A stretch of 64,000 nt of DNA from Candidatus Sulfotelmatobacter sp. (GCA_030041215.1 JASHOH010000037.1:1-64000); one strand, 5' to 3'; counted from the first letter of the stretch, positions 34,437-44,966 are shown. Notes: a model not told the origin generated them from the sequence alone. Translations and numbers: made by a program.

Positions 34437-34916
34437 ATGGCAGGAAGAAGTCTGAACCGGGTTCAACTCATCGGCAATCTGGGGAAAGATCCAGAAATCA
34501 AATACACGCCTCAGGGCACGCCCGTGGCCAAGCTCGCGATCGCGACCAACGAACGCTACAAAGACAAAAACGGCGAATGGCAGGACCGCACCGAGTGGCA
34601 CAACGTCGTGCTCTGGCAGCGGCAGGCAGAGATTGCGGGAGAGTATCTGAAAAAAGGCAGCAAGGTTTACATCGAGGGCCGTCTGCAAACCCGCTCGTGG
34701 GACGACAAGCAGACGAATCAAAAGCGCTACATGACCGAAGTCGTGGCCAGTGACCTGATCCTGCTAGGCGGGCGCGGCGAAGCGGGCGAAGGCGGCGGAT
34801 ACTCGCGCGGCGCAGCAGCTGGCGGCAACGGCAACAACTTTGACCAGCGCGTGCCCGAGCCAGAACATGCGGCGGCAGCTTCCGGGCCGATTACGGATGA
34901 GGATATTCCGTTCTAG
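34437..34916 (+). CDS. ssb: Single-stranded DNA-binding protein
   Basis: A 159-residue SSB. The OB fold covers about 1-108 (SLNRVQLIGNLGKDPEIKYT, WHNVVLWQRQAEIAGEYLKK), then a flexible Gly-rich spacer and the acidic protein-interaction tip DEDIPF at the very end. AAAAGGAGTCTCCC before the ATG is a strong ribosome binding site. It binds single-stranded DNA and recruits replication and repair partners. It is upstream of the pterin dehydratase gene by 27 bases. Confidence 0.97.
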   Translation: MAGRSLNRVQLIGNLGKDPEIKYTPQGTPVAKLAIATNERYKDKNGEWQDRTEWHNVVLWQRQAEIAGEYLKKGSKVYIEGRLQTRSWDDKQTNQKRYMTEVVASDLILLGGRGEAGEGGGYSRGAAAGGNGNNFDQRVPEPEHAAAASGPITDEDIPF

Positions 34917-34943
34917 GATTCGTCTGCGAGTAAAATTTTGTTC

Positions 34944-35279
34944 ATGGCTGAACAACTTGCCGACAAAAAATGCGTTCCCTGTAAAGGCGGAGTGCCTGCG
35001 CTCAAGGGGAAGGAACTCAAGGCGCTGCACAAATCGGTGCCGCAGTGGAACGTTGTTGACGAGCATCACCTCACCCGGGAATTCAAGTTCCCCGATTTTG
35101 CCGAGGCGCTCGAATTCGTAAATCGAGTCGGCGCGCTGGCCGAAGAACAGGGCCATCACCCGGACATTCTGCTGGCGTGGGGCAAAGCCGAAATCACTCT
35201 GTGGACCCATAAGGTCGACGGGCTCACCGAAAGCGACTTCATTATGGCGGCGAAGATCGACCGGCTGGAGCCGAAGTAA
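34944..35279 (+). CDS. 4a-hydroxytetrahydrobiopterin dehydratase (PCD-like)
   Basis: A 111-residue cytoplasmic pterin-4a-carbinolamine dehydratase family protein. It would dehydrate 4a-hydroxytetrahydrobiopterin during aromatic hydroxylase turnover or act in molybdopterin-related pterin repair. The active-site motif EEQGHHPDILLAWGKAEITL holds the conserved His71-His72. The start is at ATG 34944; another ATG two codons earlier is in frame. The N-terminus has CVPCKGG, an added Cys pair of unknown role. Confidence 0.9.
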   Translation: MAEQLADKKCVPCKGGVPALKGKELKALHKSVPQWNVVDEHHLTREFKFPDFAEALEFVNRVGALAEEQGHHPDILLAWGKAEITLWTHKVDGLTESDFIMAAKIDRLEPK

Positions 35280-35393
35280 GGCGTACTTTGGGCTTCGGCT
35301 TTCGGGCGTCAGGGTGTGTGGAGCGGGCGCCCTCGCCTGCTTGACGTTAAAAGAAAAAAGCCTGGCGTCTTCGAAAACTCTTCCGAGAAAGTC

Positions 35394-35717
35394 TCACCGC
35401 GATCCGGGCAGCCCGTGCGTCGCAACGATCTCATAATGTGCAGCTTCGGCATCGTGCCGCGATAAATACTTCCGCCGCTCCTCAGGAATAATAGAAGTTT
35501 CATAATCTGGGCCGGCGAAGGCGCGAACCGCGTCGATCGAATCCCATAGAATGATCGTGATGAACTCGACTTCGTTGCCGACATTTCTTCTGAGCAGGTA
35601 GCTGCCCCTGTAACCTTTGACCTTACCAATTCCGGGCAGTACTTCGGGTTTGAGCATGGCTTCATAAGCGCCGGCATGCTCAGGGCGCGAGCGGCCATGC
35701 CAGATACGTGCGATCAT
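35394..35717 (-). CDS. ABM/dimeric alpha-beta barrel domain protein
   Basis: A 107-residue small protein of the antibiotic biosynthesis monooxygenase-like dimeric alpha-beta barrel fold, with MIARIWHGRSRPEHAGAYEA opening and GYRGSYLLRRN in the second strand. Members range from heme-degrading and quinol oxygenases to structural proteins, and no catalytic residue is convincing here. The start ATG at 35717 has GGAGGTCGCT directly upstream. It stands alone between pterin dehydratase and an MFS transporter. Confidence 0.75.
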   Translation of the reverse strand: MIARIWHGRSRPEHAGAYEAMLKPEVLPGIGKVKGYRGSYLLRRNVGNEVEFITIILWDSIDAVRAFAGPDYETSIIPEERRKYLSRHDAEAAHYEIVATHGLPGSR

Positions 35718-35857
35718 AGCGACCTCCAAGAATGTATGAGAGCTGAGCAGTAAAAACTTAATAATTATGAGCCAAGCGAAACCTCAACGGCTGGAAGCCA
35801 CGTTCACGCTTGCCACTTAAGCCGGCACGAACGGAACTCGTGCCCTTCTCGGTTGCC

Positions 35858-37189
35858 TCAAGAAACTGCTCGCCAAGGCTTTTCCTCGAGTGGTTCCGTC
35901 TTATTCTGTGAACGTGTCGCGAGGGTCCACAACAGAGCCGGAATCAGCATGACTATTCCTGTGTAGATTGCCACCGAGCGTGCGGAGACTCCGGCATCCA
36001 TGAATTTTCCGCAGACAAAAGCCCCCGCAGCAATGGTAAGCATGGAAAATCCGAGGTCGGCAGAGAAAACGCGTCCGCGAAAGCGATCATCGGTGTGAAG
36101 CTGCAATAACGTGGTCGAGAATACCCAGACCGTGGATCCCCCGGCGTGGGCCAGAAGGGCACAGGCGCTGGCCATCCAGACACTGCGGCTGAAGCCGAGT
36201 GTGGCATATCCAACCGCGATGGTGAGATAGCCGAATAAAATGCCGAGCTGCAAACGGCGGTCGCTGCGACCGGCCCAGCGCGCGGAGATGATCGGGCCGA
36301 ATAGCGCGCCCAGGCCGCGCCCGCCCAGCAGAATACTCATGCCGAGCATCGCCGCGCCCGCCGGATCGACGCCGCGCCAGTGCACCGCGAAATCGTGCGC
36401 TCCCAAGACCGTAAAGATGACCCAGCTTGGGCCGATCATCAGCTCGCCAGCCTTGGCAAACACTGTTGGCAAAATAGTGCGGTGGTTGCGGATGTAGCGG
36501 ATGCCCTCGTGAACCGGCGAGTAATCTACCAGATCACGGGGACGAAACGGCACGGCTGATTCGGCGTGCGGCTCACAAAAATGCATTCCAGAGATGAGAA
36601 TCGCTGAGGCCAGAAATGACACGGCATTCATAATGAACACCGCATCGCGGCCGAAGAAGGCGGCAACCACTCCGCCGACTGAGGCCCCGATTAGCAGATT
36701 TACCGACCATGTTGCCGAAGAAAGCGTGTTCGCGATGATCACTTCATCTTTGGCTGCTATGTTCGGGATCACAGCGTTGCGCGCCGGCTCAAAAAATGCT
36801 GCCATAACAGTCTCGGCCAGCAAAAGTGGATAAACCAGCCACACCATCGACCGCGACCTCACAAGCAGCATGGCCAATACAATCACGCAGCGCGCCAGGT
36901 CGGCGGCAATCATCACGTGCTTGCGGCGCAACCGGTCGTTGACAACGCCCGTCGTAGGACCGACGAATGTCATGGGCAAAACTTGCAGAATCAAAGCCAG
37001 CGCGACTGAACTGGCATGTCCGGTCAGTTCCAGCAGCAGCGTGTAAATCGAGAGCGTGTAAAACCAGTCACCGATCTCGCTGACAATCTGCGCCAGCCAC
37101 AGCTGGCGGAAATTGCGATTGCTCCGCAGCAGGCGCAGATAGGACGCGAGAGATATGGTCGGTGGAGAAAGCTCAGGCTGCGGATCCAT
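35858..37189 (-). CDS. MFS transporter (MFS_3 type)
   Basis: A 443-residue inner-membrane transporter with about 12 membrane segments, of the MFS_3 (enterobactin exporter-like) branch: the N-terminus has NRNFRQLWLAQIVSEIGDWF and the first loop region has RLRRKHVMIAADLARC. The start is set at ATG 37189 since the family begins near MDPQPELSPP; a longer frame is not supported. Direction is probably export. The substrate is unknown. It is divergent from the S9 peptidase gene on the right. Confidence 0.88.
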   Translation of the reverse strand: MDPQPELSPPTISLASYLRLLRSNRNFRQLWLAQIVSEIGDWFYTLSIYTLLLELTGHASSVALALILQVLPMTFVGPTTGVVNDRLRRKHVMIAADLARCVIVLAMLLVRSRSMVWLVYPLLLAETVMAAFFEPARNAVIPNIAAKDEVIIANTLSSATWSVNLLIGASVGGVVAAFFGRDAVFIMNAVSFLASAILISGMHFCEPHAESAVPFRPRDLVDYSPVHEGIRYIRNHRTILPTVFAKAGELMIGPSWVIFTVLGAHDFAVHWRGVDPAGAAMLGMSILLGGRGLGALFGPIISARWAGRSDRRLQLGILFGYLTIAVGYATLGFSRSVWMASACALLAHAGGSTVWVFSTTLLQLHTDDRFRGRVFSADLGFSMLTIAAGAFVCGKFMDAGVSARSVAIYTGIVMLIPALLWTLATRSQNKTEPLEEKPWRAVS

Positions 37190-37423
37190 CGCATGGTTAG
37201 GGTAACAAAAAGAGACAATGGGCTCGGCGTACGATCTCGTCCTCATTCGCAGCGCCGGCCTTCCGCCGACGTAAGGTCCTCTGCGAGCTTCGCAGCCTTG
37301 GGGATGATACCGATCACGCGCCAATCTTTGGTTGACGTAAGTTCGAATGTCCACCTAAGATGCACCTGCGCTTTTGCTAACGGAAAGCGCCCGCACTCAC
37401 GAGAGCCTGAGGAAAAGCCAAAA

Positions 37424-39376
37424 ATGAAGCTACGCATGAAAAGCTTGCGCCTGTTCGCTGTCATTCTTTTCGCCGCTCTTGCCTTCGCGCAGAGCGATGA
37501 GATCGTTCCCAACGAAAACCTGGTTGCCGAGGGCATCCCGAAGATACCGGCTTCGCTGGCCGAGTCGGTCAGCCACTACAGCGAATTTCGCACCGCCGGA
37601 TTTTCCAGTTGGCATCCCACCCGACGCGAAATGCTCATCCAAACCCGTTTTGCCGACACCAGTCAGGTGCATCAGGTGAAATTTCCCGGCGGGGCCCGCA
37701 CGCAGCTCACGTTTTACCCCGACCGTACCAGCGGATCCTGGTATGAACCGGTCCACGGCGATTCGTTCATCTTCGAGAAAGATATTGCCGGCGGCGAATT
37801 TTTCCAGCTCTACCGCTTCGATCTCGCCAGTGGAGATGTCACGCTTCTCACCGATGGCAAGTCGCGCAACACCGGCCCGCTGTGGTCGTATCAGGGCGAT
37901 CGCATCGCTTATGGCTCAACCAAGCGCACAGGAAATGATGTCGACATCTGGGTTGTGAATGCCGGCGATCCCTCGAGCGCACGCATGGTCGCCGAGATGC
38001 AAGGTGGCGGCTGGGGCGTCAGCGACTGGTCGCCGGATGGCAAACAATTGCTGGTCACCGAGTACGTTTCAGCTTCTGAAAGTTATGTCTGGTCACTTGA
38101 TATCGACTCGGGGAAGAAAGATCGCCTCACGCCAAAGACAAAGACGGGGGGCGAAACCGTTGCCTATGGCAACGCCCGTTTCAGCAAGGATGACAAAGGC
38201 GTTTATCTGACCAGCGATCAGGATTCCGAATTCCAGCGCCTGGTTTATCTGGACCTTGCCAGTCGTAAGTTCACGGTGCTTATTCCCTCGCTTAATTGGG
38301 ATGTTGAAGACGTTGCTCTCTCCAGGGACGGCCGCTGGCTCGCCTTCGACGCTAATGAAGATGGAATCAGTGTGCTGCATGTGTTCGATACGAGATCCAA
38401 CAAAGAGGTCAACGTACCGAAGATTCCGGTTGGCGTAATCAATGGCATGGAGTGGCGCAACAACAGCCGTGAACTTGGCTTTTCGCTGAGCACGGCGGGG
38501 CAGCCGTACGACGCGTACTCGCTGGACTTGGCGTCGGGAAAGCTGGAACGCTGGACTTACAGCGAGACTGGCGGCATCAACCCCTCTTCCTTTGCCCAGC
38601 CACAGTTGATTCACTGGAAGACCTGGGATGACCGCTCGATTGCCGGGTTTCTCTACAAGCCTCCGGCAAAGTTTTCGGGCAAGCGCCCGGTTATCATCGC
38701 AATTCATGGCGGGCCCGAAGGGCAGGTTCGTCCGGATTTCTTGGGCCGCGACAATTACTTCATCAATGAGCTGGGCATCGCCATCATCTATCCCAACGTG
38801 CGGGGCTCGACGGGCTACGGCAAGACGATTCAAAGGCTCGATAACGGCTATCTGCGCGAGGGATCGTATAAAGACATAAGCACGCTGCTCGACTGGATTC
38901 AAACGCAGCCCGACTTGGATTCCTCGAAAGTAATGATCACGGGCGGGAGCTACGGCGGATTCATGACGCTGGCTGTAGCGACGAACTACAACGACCGCAT
39001 CTGCTGCTCAGTCGACGTTGTTGGACCGTCGAATCTCGTCACGTTTCTGGAGCACACCTCGGGCTATCGGCAGGATTTGCGGCGCGTGGAATACGGCGAC
39101 GAACGCGACCCGAAGATGCGGGCATTCCTGGAGTCGATTGCACCCGCCAACAAGGCACAGAACATTACCAAGCCGCTGTTCGTGATTGCGGGGCAGAACG
39201 ATCCGCGCGTTCCGGCCAGCGAATCGGCGCAGATGGTCGATGTCGTACGCAAGAACGGAACGCCAGTATGGTGGCTGCTCGCCAAAGACGAAGGCCACGG
39301 CTTCGCCAAGAAGAAAAACCGCGATTTTCAGTTCTATGCGACGGTGATGTTTGTGAAGGAATATCTGCTGAAGTAG
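37424..39376 (+). CDS. Exported prolyl oligopeptidase family protein (S9)
   Basis: A 650-residue exported serine peptidase. The signal peptide is residues 1-24 (RLFAVILFAALAFA). A seven-bladed TolB/WD-like propeller fills about 50-360, followed by the alpha/beta hydrolase catalytic domain (about 400-650). Ser near 508 (GGSYGGFM), Asp near 592 (AGQNDPRVP) and His near 624 (DEGHGF) form the triad. The start is ATG 37424, after TGAGGAAAAGCC; a frame opening at 37016 is a non-coding extension. Acts in the periplasm or outside on short peptides. Confidence 0.92.
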   Translation: MKLRMKSLRLFAVILFAALAFAQSDEIVPNENLVAEGIPKIPASLAESVSHYSEFRTAGFSSWHPTRREMLIQTRFADTSQVHQVKFPGGARTQLTFYPDRTSGSWYEPVHGDSFIFEKDIAGGEFFQLYRFDLASGDVTLLTDGKSRNTGPLWSYQGDRIAYGSTKRTGNDVDIWVVNAGDPSSARMVAEMQGGGWGVSDWSPDGKQLLVTEYVSASESYVWSLDIDSGKKDRLTPKTKTGGETVAYGNARFSKDDKGVYLTSDQDSEFQRLVYLDLASRKFTVLIPSLNWDVEDVALSRDGRWLAFDANEDGISVLHVFDTRSNKEVNVPKIPVGVINGMEWRNNSRELGFSLSTAGQPYDAYSLDLASGKLERWTYSETGGINPSSFAQPQLIHWKTWDDRSIAGFLYKPPAKFSGKRPVIIAIHGGPEGQVRPDFLGRDNYFINELGIAIIYPNVRGSTGYGKTIQRLDNGYLREGSYKDISTLLDWIQTQPDLDSSKVMITGGSYGGFMTLAVATNYNDRICCSVDVVGPSNLVTFLEHTSGYRQDLRRVEYGDERDPKMRAFLESIAPANKAQNITKPLFVIAGQNDPRVPASESAQMVDVVRKNGTPVWWLLAKDEGHGFAKKKNRDFQFYATVMFVKEYLLK

Positions 39377-39420
39377 CTATCAGCTTTCAACCATCAAGCT
39401 ATCAGCTCGTCTCCCGGGTG

Positions 39421-39470
39421 CGGCGGGCGAGACGCCCGCCGGGCTTGCCCTGAGCGCAGCCGAAGGGACG
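39421..39470. repeat. REP-like element
   Basis: A perfect 9-bp hairpin CGGCGGGCG-AGA-CGCCCGCCG is followed by CCCTGAGCGCAGCCGAAGGG. The same layout (GC hairpin plus a CCTGAGCGNAGCCG core) recurs across 39-62 kb, always between genes or at gene edges. Confidence 0.65.
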
Positions 39471-39487
39471 GCGCGCTAAATGATTCA

Positions 39488-40537
39488 TTACGGCCGCAGC
39501 TTCAACTTCAAATCTTCCGCGATCTGCTTCCCGTGGAACCGCCCGTTTTCGATGAATATTTCGTTCGTCCGCGAGCCGGCGACGATCACGCCTGCCACAT
39601 AGATACCGTGAACATTGCTCTCCAGTGAGACCGGGTCGCACACCGGACGGCATTGGTTTTCAGAGAGTTCGATACCCATGCTGCGCAAAAAATCGTAGTC
39701 GGGATGATAGCCAATGAGCGCCAGCACGAAATCGTTTTTCAGACGAACAGTTCCTCGCGGCGTCTTCACGACCACGTGATCGACACCGATTTCTTGCACA
39801 TAACTGTTGAAGTGGGCTTCGATATCCCCGTTCTTGATGCGGTTTTCGAGGTCGGGCTTGATCCAGTACTTGACGTGATGATGCAGTTGCGACCCGCGGT
39901 AGACGAGCGTGACGCGAGCCCCATGCCGCCAGAGATCGAGCGCCGCAATTGCAGCGGAGTTTTTCCCTCCGATCACCAGCACATCAGTGTCGTAGTACGG
40001 GTGCGACTCTCCATAGTAGTGCGAAACCTTCGGCAGGTCCTCGCCAGGAATGCCAAGCTGGTTGGCGAGATCGTAGTATCCGGTCGAGACGATCACTTTA
40101 CGTGCGTGGTAATCATGCGGCCGCCCCGCACGGTCAGTCGCGGTGATGATGAAATTTCCGTCTTCGCCGACCACCGTTTTCACCCACTCATATTGGCGAA
40201 CATCTAGATGGTAGTGCTCGGCGACTTTGCGGTAGTACTCGAGCGCTTCTTCGCGCGTGGGCTTCTGGTTCGCCGTGGTGAAGGGAATCTCGCCAATTTC
40301 GAGCAGTTCGGGAGTCGTGAAAAATACCATGCCCGCGGGATAGTGAAACAGCGAATTCACCAGGCATCCCTTATCGAGAATGATCACCTTCAGCCCGATT
40401 CTCTGCGTTTCGATGGCACAAGCGAGACCGGTGGGCCCTGCGCCGATCACGAGCACATCGGCGCGCATCTGAGGCTCGGCGAGAAGCTGAGGCTTGGCCA
40501 GCGTTTCGATGTCTTCGGCGGTGAGGAAGTCGGGCAT
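39488..40537 (-). CDS. ypdA: YpdA-type NAD(P)H-dependent flavin reductase
   Basis: A 349-residue flavoprotein of the YpdA group (putative bacillithiol disulfide reductase). The FAD Rossmann motif is GAGPTG (about 32-37), the central NAD(P)H Rossmann motif is DVLVIGGKNSAA (about 184), and the group-typical CLVNSLFHYPAGMVFF (about 58-73) replaces the CxxC of thioredoxin reductases. It is cytoplasmic and recycles oxidised bacillithiol in organisms that make it. No bsh genes are seen in the window. Oriented toward the S9 peptidase with a REP-like element between. Confidence 0.87.
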   Translation of the reverse strand: MPDFLTAEDIETLAKPQLLAEPQMRADVLVIGAGPTGLACAIETQRIGLKVIILDKGCLVNSLFHYPAGMVFFTTPELLEIGEIPFTTANQKPTREEALEYYRKVAEHYHLDVRQYEWVKTVVGEDGNFIITATDRAGRPHDYHARKVIVSTGYYDLANQLGIPGEDLPKVSHYYGESHPYYDTDVLVIGGKNSAAIAALDLWRHGARVTLVYRGSQLHHHVKYWIKPDLENRIKNGDIEAHFNSYVQEIGVDHVVVKTPRGTVRLKNDFVLALIGYHPDYDFLRSMGIELSENQCRPVCDPVSLESNVHGIYVAGVIVAGSRTNEIFIENGRFHGKQIAEDLKLKLRP

Positions 40538-40686
40538 TCAGGACCCTATCGGCAAACCAGCACGTGGTCGGAGACCGATGATTCTAGCATGGAGACGTAT
40601 TGTCAGGCCGGCGCGGAGGCATCATCATACCGGAACACGCCCGATGATCTGTGATACAGCGCACACTTCGCTTGGCTGCTGCGCGC

Positions 40687-40732
40687 TATAATCTTTGGTT
40701 GTTTCATCCTTCGCGCTCATTCAGGAGCCTCC
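40687..40732 (+). promoter_or_regulatory. fumC -10 element and ribosome binding site
   Basis: Consensus TATAAT at 40687-40692 lies about 40 bases before the fumC start, with AGGAGCC at 40723-40729 as ribosome binding site. No good -35 is seen at 17 bases, so the promoter may depend on an activator or be extended in another way. Confidence 0.35.
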
Positions 40733-42142
40733 ATGTCCACCGTTGCCGAACCGGCCATCCACACCCGCATTGAATCTGACAGCATGGGGAAAATCGAAGT
40801 CCCATCGAACGTCTATTGGGGCGCGCAGACGCAGCGCTCGCTCCAGCACTTCAACATTGGCCGCGACACCATGCCGCCCGAGCTGATTCGCGCCTTCGGC
40901 ATCCTAAAGAAGGCCTGTGCCCTGGTGAATCAGGACTTGGGCAAGCTGCCGCCCGACAAAGCCAAGCTGATCGTGCAGGCGGCCGACGAGGTGATCTCCG
41001 GTAAGCTGAACGATCAGTTTCCGCTGCGCATCTGGCAGACTGGCAGCGGCACGCAGACCAATATGAATGTGAACGAGGTCATCTCTAACCGCGCCATTGA
41101 AATCGCTGGCGGCGAGATGGGATCGAAGAAGCCAATCCATCCCAACGATCACGTGAACATGTCGCAGTCGTCGAACGATACGTTTCCAGCGGCGATGCAC
41201 ATCGCAGCGGCCGATCGCGTGAAGAATGCGTTGATTCCGGCGGTACGCAGCGTGCGCGACGCAATCGCCGCCAAGGCGAAGGAGTTCGAGAGCATCGTAA
41301 AAATCGGCCGCACCCACTTGCAGGATGCCGTGCCTCTAACTTTTGGGCAGGAATTTGGTGGCTGGGCTGCTCTACTGGATCGCGACATCAAGCGACTCGA
41401 GCAGGCTCTCGACGGCCTGTACGATCTCGCCATTGGCGGAACCGCTGTAGGCACGGGCCTGAACGCGCATCCCGAATTCGCTGAGCGTGCCGCGAAGAAA
41501 ATCGCCGAACTCACCGGATTTCCCTTCCGCTCGCACCCCAACAAATTTGCAGCCCTCTCCGCTCACGACGAAATCGTCTTCGCCCAGGGCGCGCTCGAGA
41601 CGCTGGCTGCATCGTTCATGAAAATTTCCAACGACATTCGCTGGCTGGCTTCCGGCCCGCGTTGCGGCTTGGGCGAGCTTTCGATTCCGGAGAATGAGCC
41701 GGGATCATCGATTATGCCGGGCAAGGTAAATCCCACGCAGTGCGAAGCGATGACCATGGTTTGCGTGCAAGTTCACGGGGCGACTGCTGCTGTGGGCTTC
41801 GGCGGTTCGCAAGGCAATTTCGAATTGAACGTGTTCAAGCCGGTGATCATTTATAACTTCCTGCACTCGGTCACGCTCATCACCGACGCTTGCCACGGAT
41901 ACGTCGAGTACATGATCAAAGGGATAGAAGTTGATCGCGAAAAGGTTGTCTGGTACGTGAAAAACTCTCTGATGCTGGTCACGGCGCTGGCGCCGAAAGT
42001 GGGCTACGACAACGCGGCCAAAATCGCGCACACGGCGCACGTCGAGCGCACCAGCCTGCGCGAAGCGGCGCTAAAACTTGGATATCTTACGGGCGAGGAG
42101 TTTGATCAGTTGGTCAGGCCGGAGAAGATGACGAGGCCGTAA
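40733..42142 (+). CDS. fumC: Class II fumarate hydratase
   Basis: A 469-residue homotetrameric fumarase converting fumarate and malate in the citric acid cycle. Signatures: [18 protein letters not shown] (about 104), the substrate-binding [14 protein letters not shown] (about 142) and the fumarase/aspartase lyase loop [11 protein letters not shown] (about 324). The length is typical of the class and the iron-sulfur class I enzymes are excluded. Cytoplasmic, monocistronic. Confidence 0.97.
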   Translation: MSTVAEPAIHTRIESDSMGKIEVPSNVYWGAQTQRSLQHFNIGRDTMPPELIRAFGILKKACALVNQDLGKLPPDKAKLIVQAADEVISGKLNDQFPLRIWQTGSGTQTNMNVNEVISNRAIEIAGGEMGSKKPIHPNDHVNMSQSSNDTFPAAMHIAAADRVKNALIPAVRSVRDAIAAKAKEFESIVKIGRTHLQDAVPLTFGQEFGGWAALLDRDIKRLEQALDGLYDLAIGGTAVGTGLNAHPEFAERAAKKIAELTGFPFRSHPNKFAALSAHDEIVFAQGALETLAASFMKISNDIRWLASGPRCGLGELSIPENEPGSSIMPGKVNPTQCEAMTMVCVQVHGATAAVGFGGSQGNFELNVFKPVIIYNFLHSVTLITDACHGYVEYMIKGIEVDREKVVWYVKNSLMLVTALAPKVGYDNAAKIAHTAHVERTSLREAALKLGYLTGEEFDQLVRPEKMTRP

Positions 42143-42163
42143 GGCAGTTCCAGTTGCCGGTTC

Positions 42164-43135
42164 TCAGTTATCCGCGGATTCGACAACGAGCTTGTCATTT
42201 GCACCGAGCTTTTCGCGCATGGGTGAACATTGTGTTGTTTCTCGCTGAGCAGTCGTGATCACCACCACACTCACCAGCACTAATAGCGTCCCGGCGACGC
42301 TGCGCGCGCCTAGCGATTCCCCGGCCAGAAAATATCCGAGCAGCACGGCGACGACAGGATTGACATATGCGTACGTGCCCACCTTCGTCGGCGACTCGTG
42401 GGCGATCAGCCATATGAATGCCGTAAACGCGATGATCGACCCGGCGACGATCAAATAGATCAAAGCCACCCACGCGCCCCACGAGACAGCGCGGATGTTG
42501 AACCCCTTGAACTCGCCAAGTAGCGCGGCTGTCACGGTGAGCAGAATCCCGCCAACGAGCATCTGCACGCACGAACTCATCACCTTCGACTGCGGCAGTG
42601 GCAGTTTCCGCGTTAAAACCGAACCGAAAGACCAGCCCATTGCTCCCACGATCAGCGCCACAGCGCCCCGGGGATCTACAGCGCGCTGCCCGAATCCTGT
42701 AGGGCTCACAAGCTCCGCTACGCCCGCGATGCCGAGCAGTAGTGCGAACCCAAGCCGCAGCGTCAGCTTCTGCGTTCGCAAGATCAGAATTTCGGCGAGT
42801 GCGGTAAACCCTGGAATCGTTGCCATCATCACGGCCGTAAGCCCTGACGGCACGCGAGTTTCGGCCCAAAAGACGAGACCATAATCAATCACGAAAATCA
42901 GAATCGCCAGCAAAGTAGCCGAGGTCCACTGGCGAAGTTCCGGCCAGGGCTGGCCTTTTCCCAAACTCCACAGAAAGATCGCAGCCCCTGCCGCAATAAA
43001 GCGCATTCCGGCGAACAGGAACGGCGGCAGTTCGCGCACACCAATGCGGATGGCAAGAAAAGTTGAGCCCCAGACCAGGTAAATGATGGCAAAGGCCAAC
43101 AGAGTCTGCCAGCGATGCGGGCGCACCTCGTTCAT
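42164..43135 (-). CDS. EamA family permease (DMT superfamily)
   Basis: A 323-residue membrane protein with ten predicted membrane helices in two EamA repeats (about 10-140 and 160-295; the second opens AVALIVGAMGWSFGSVLTRK). The family exports amino acids, nucleobases or related metabolites, and the substrate is unknown. The last 25 residues are hydrophilic. It converges on fumC with 21 bases between stops. Confidence 0.9.
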   Translation of the reverse strand: MNEVRPHRWQTLLAFAIIYLVWGSTFLAIRIGVRELPPFLFAGMRFIAAGAAIFLWSLGKGQPWPELRQWTSATLLAILIFVIDYGLVFWAETRVPSGLTAVMMATIPGFTALAEILILRTQKLTLRLGFALLLGIAGVAELVSPTGFGQRAVDPRGAVALIVGAMGWSFGSVLTRKLPLPQSKVMSSCVQMLVGGILLTVTAALLGEFKGFNIRAVSWGAWVALIYLIVAGSIIAFTAFIWLIAHESPTKVGTYAYVNPVVAVLLGYFLAGESLGARSVAGTLLVLVSVVVITTAQRETTQCSPMREKLGANDKLVVESADN

Positions 43136-43253
43136 GCAGTAAATTCCAGACCTAGGAAGTGAGAATGCACGTGCTTAGATCAACGCTCGCCTGCCGAGGA
43201 CGCAGACTGTACCTATAAATAATTTCTATGGGAGCTACGGGGGCGGAAGCGGG

Positions 43254-43703
43254 CTATTTCTTCAGCAAACTGGTGTGGCTGGCCACGCACTGCCAGCGAC
43301 CTTCCGTGAATACCCAGGTATCCGTAAAGCGGCCAATGTGCTCGTAGGGCTTGCCTTGATAGGTTCCCTTGGTGTGGTAAATGCCAACGACCACGCCGGC
43401 GTCGCCGTACATGCTGACCTTCAGGTCCTGAATCGTCATCGTTTCCAGGTTGAAACGCGGGTCCCGGATATCGGCCAGGAACTTCGCTTTGCCGCTGACA
43501 TCGCCGTCGTATTCGGTATCGATGAAGTCCGTGGCGATCATGACGTCGAGAGTGCGGGCATCGCGATTCACCTGGGCCTCATTCCACAGGTGTTCCATCA
43601 CCAGCAGCTTAGTTTCCTGCGAATCTTCCTTCACCTTGTGGACAGTGGCCTGTCCCATCGCAGCGAGAGACAGCAGAAAAACACAGCATGTGGTACGAAG
43701 CAT
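43254..43703 (-). CDS. Exported SnoaL/DUF4440-like protein
   Basis: About 149 residues from ATG 43703, chosen because a signal peptide starts there (LRTTCCVFLLSLAAMGQA); longer frames exist. The rest is a single NTF2-like alpha-beta barrel: LLVMEHLWNEAQVNRDARTL, then the strand ending GRWQCVASHTSLL. Such domains bind small ligands or act in polyketide-type chemistry, and no catalytic residue is assigned. Confidence 0.72.
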   Translation of the reverse strand: MLRTTCCVFLLSLAAMGQATVHKVKEDSQETKLLVMEHLWNEAQVNRDARTLDVMIATDFIDTEYDGDVSGKAKFLADIRDPRFNLETMTIQDLKVSMYGDAGVVVGIYHTKGTYQGKPYEHIGRFTDTWVFTEGRWQCVASHTSLLKK

Positions 43704-43824
43704 CGCCTTGCTCACCCGCTCATCCCCACGTGAGGCGGACGCTGTGCGGAAAGATAGCAGCCGCTCGGCATGATGAGTATTCAAATCTGCAGCGGAGTGT
43801 TACGGAGGTCATACAGCAGCGAGG

Positions 43825-44841
43825 CTAATATGCCCATCGCAGCAGTGCCGCGCCAACAGTGAAGCCAGCGCCGACTGACGCCATCAACACCAGACTTCCC
43901 TTCTTCAACTTACCTTCTTCGATGGCCGTATTCATGGCTAACGGAATCGTTCCGGCGGTGGTGTTGCCATAACGATCGATGTTGACGATGACACTTTCCG
44001 GCCGCAAGCCCAGGCGCTCGGCTGTGGCATTGATGATGCGCAGGTTGGCCTGGTGCGGAATGAACGCATCGACATCCGAACCTTTGAGTCCGTTGCGTTC
44101 GAGTAGCTTCAGGCAGGCTTCAGTTTGCTTGCGCACGGCGAACTTGAAGACCTGCTGGCCATCCTGGTGAACGTAGTGCATCTTCTGGTCGACGGTCTCG
44201 TGAGACGACGGGTTGAGGCTCCCGCCGCCAGGCATATGAAGAAAAAATCCGCCCGAGCCATCGATTTCGTGAATGAAATCGATGAGCCCGACCGAATCAT
44301 CTTCGGTTGGCTCGAGGATGACTGCGCCGGCGCCGTCACCGAAAATGACACACGTGGCACGGTCGGTGTAGTCGATAATCGACGACATCACGTCAGCCCC
44401 TATCACGAGCACCCTCTTATGGGTCCCAGTCGCGACGAACTGTGCTCCTGTCTGTACCGCATAAATAAATGCAGAGCAAGCGCCAGAAAGATCGAATCCC
44501 CAAATACCCTGGGCGCCTAATTTGTGCTGCACGAGACAAGCGGTGGAGGGAAAAAACATGTCGGGCGTGACGGTGCCGACGATAATCGCATCGACATCGT
44601 TGGGTTTGAGGCCGCGCTGGGCAAGCGCTCTCTTTGCAGCCTCGACCGCAAGGTCGCTGGTGGCCACGCCTTTGTCGACGATGTGCCGTTCGCGGATACC
44701 GACGCGCTCCATAATCCATTCGTTGCTGGTATCGACCATCCTTTCCAGGTCGGCGTTGGTCAGAAGACGCGGCGGAACATAAGTGCCAAGGGCGCTAATT
44801 TTGACTCTGTGCTTGCGCAGAGAGTTACCCGGTTCGTTCAA
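43825..44841 (-). CDS. fabH: 3-oxoacyl-ACP synthase III
   Basis: A 338-residue KAS III, which starts fatty acid chains by condensing acetyl-CoA with malonyl-ACP. Catalytic Cys122 in GACSAF, His263 in IPHQAN and Asn293 in YGNTTAG are all present. The C-terminal [13 protein letters not shown] completes the fold. It is not in a fab cluster here. An in-frame ATG at 44841 begins the family N-terminus. Confidence 0.96.
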   Translation of the reverse strand: MNEPGNSLRKHRVKISALGTYVPPRLLTNADLERMVDTSNEWIMERVGIRERHIVDKGVATSDLAVEAAKRALAQRGLKPNDVDAIIVGTVTPDMFFPSTACLVQHKLGAQGIWGFDLSGACSAFIYAVQTGAQFVATGTHKRVLVIGADVMSSIIDYTDRATCVIFGDGAGAVILEPTEDDSVGLIDFIHEIDGSGGFFLHMPGGGSLNPSSHETVDQKMHYVHQDGQQVFKFAVRKQTEACLKLLERNGLKGSDVDAFIPHQANLRIINATAERLGLRPESVIVNIDRYGNTTAGTIPLAMNTAIEEGKLKKGSLVLMASVGAGFTVGAALLRWAY

Positions 44842-44966
44842 TGAGGGCTCCTATGAAAGCGGAACCAGTATTTTGAACGATTGAAGCCGGAATGTCTAAC
44901 TCCGGCTTCGACCACGACTCTTCAAGATTAACCACTACCGACGCTAACGAGCACGAAGGTAAGCGC

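Noticed and set aside
37016-37423. Upstream extension of the S9 peptidase
   Set aside because: The signal peptide begins at 37424 with a ribosome binding site. The extension overlaps the antisense MFS gene and looks non-coding.
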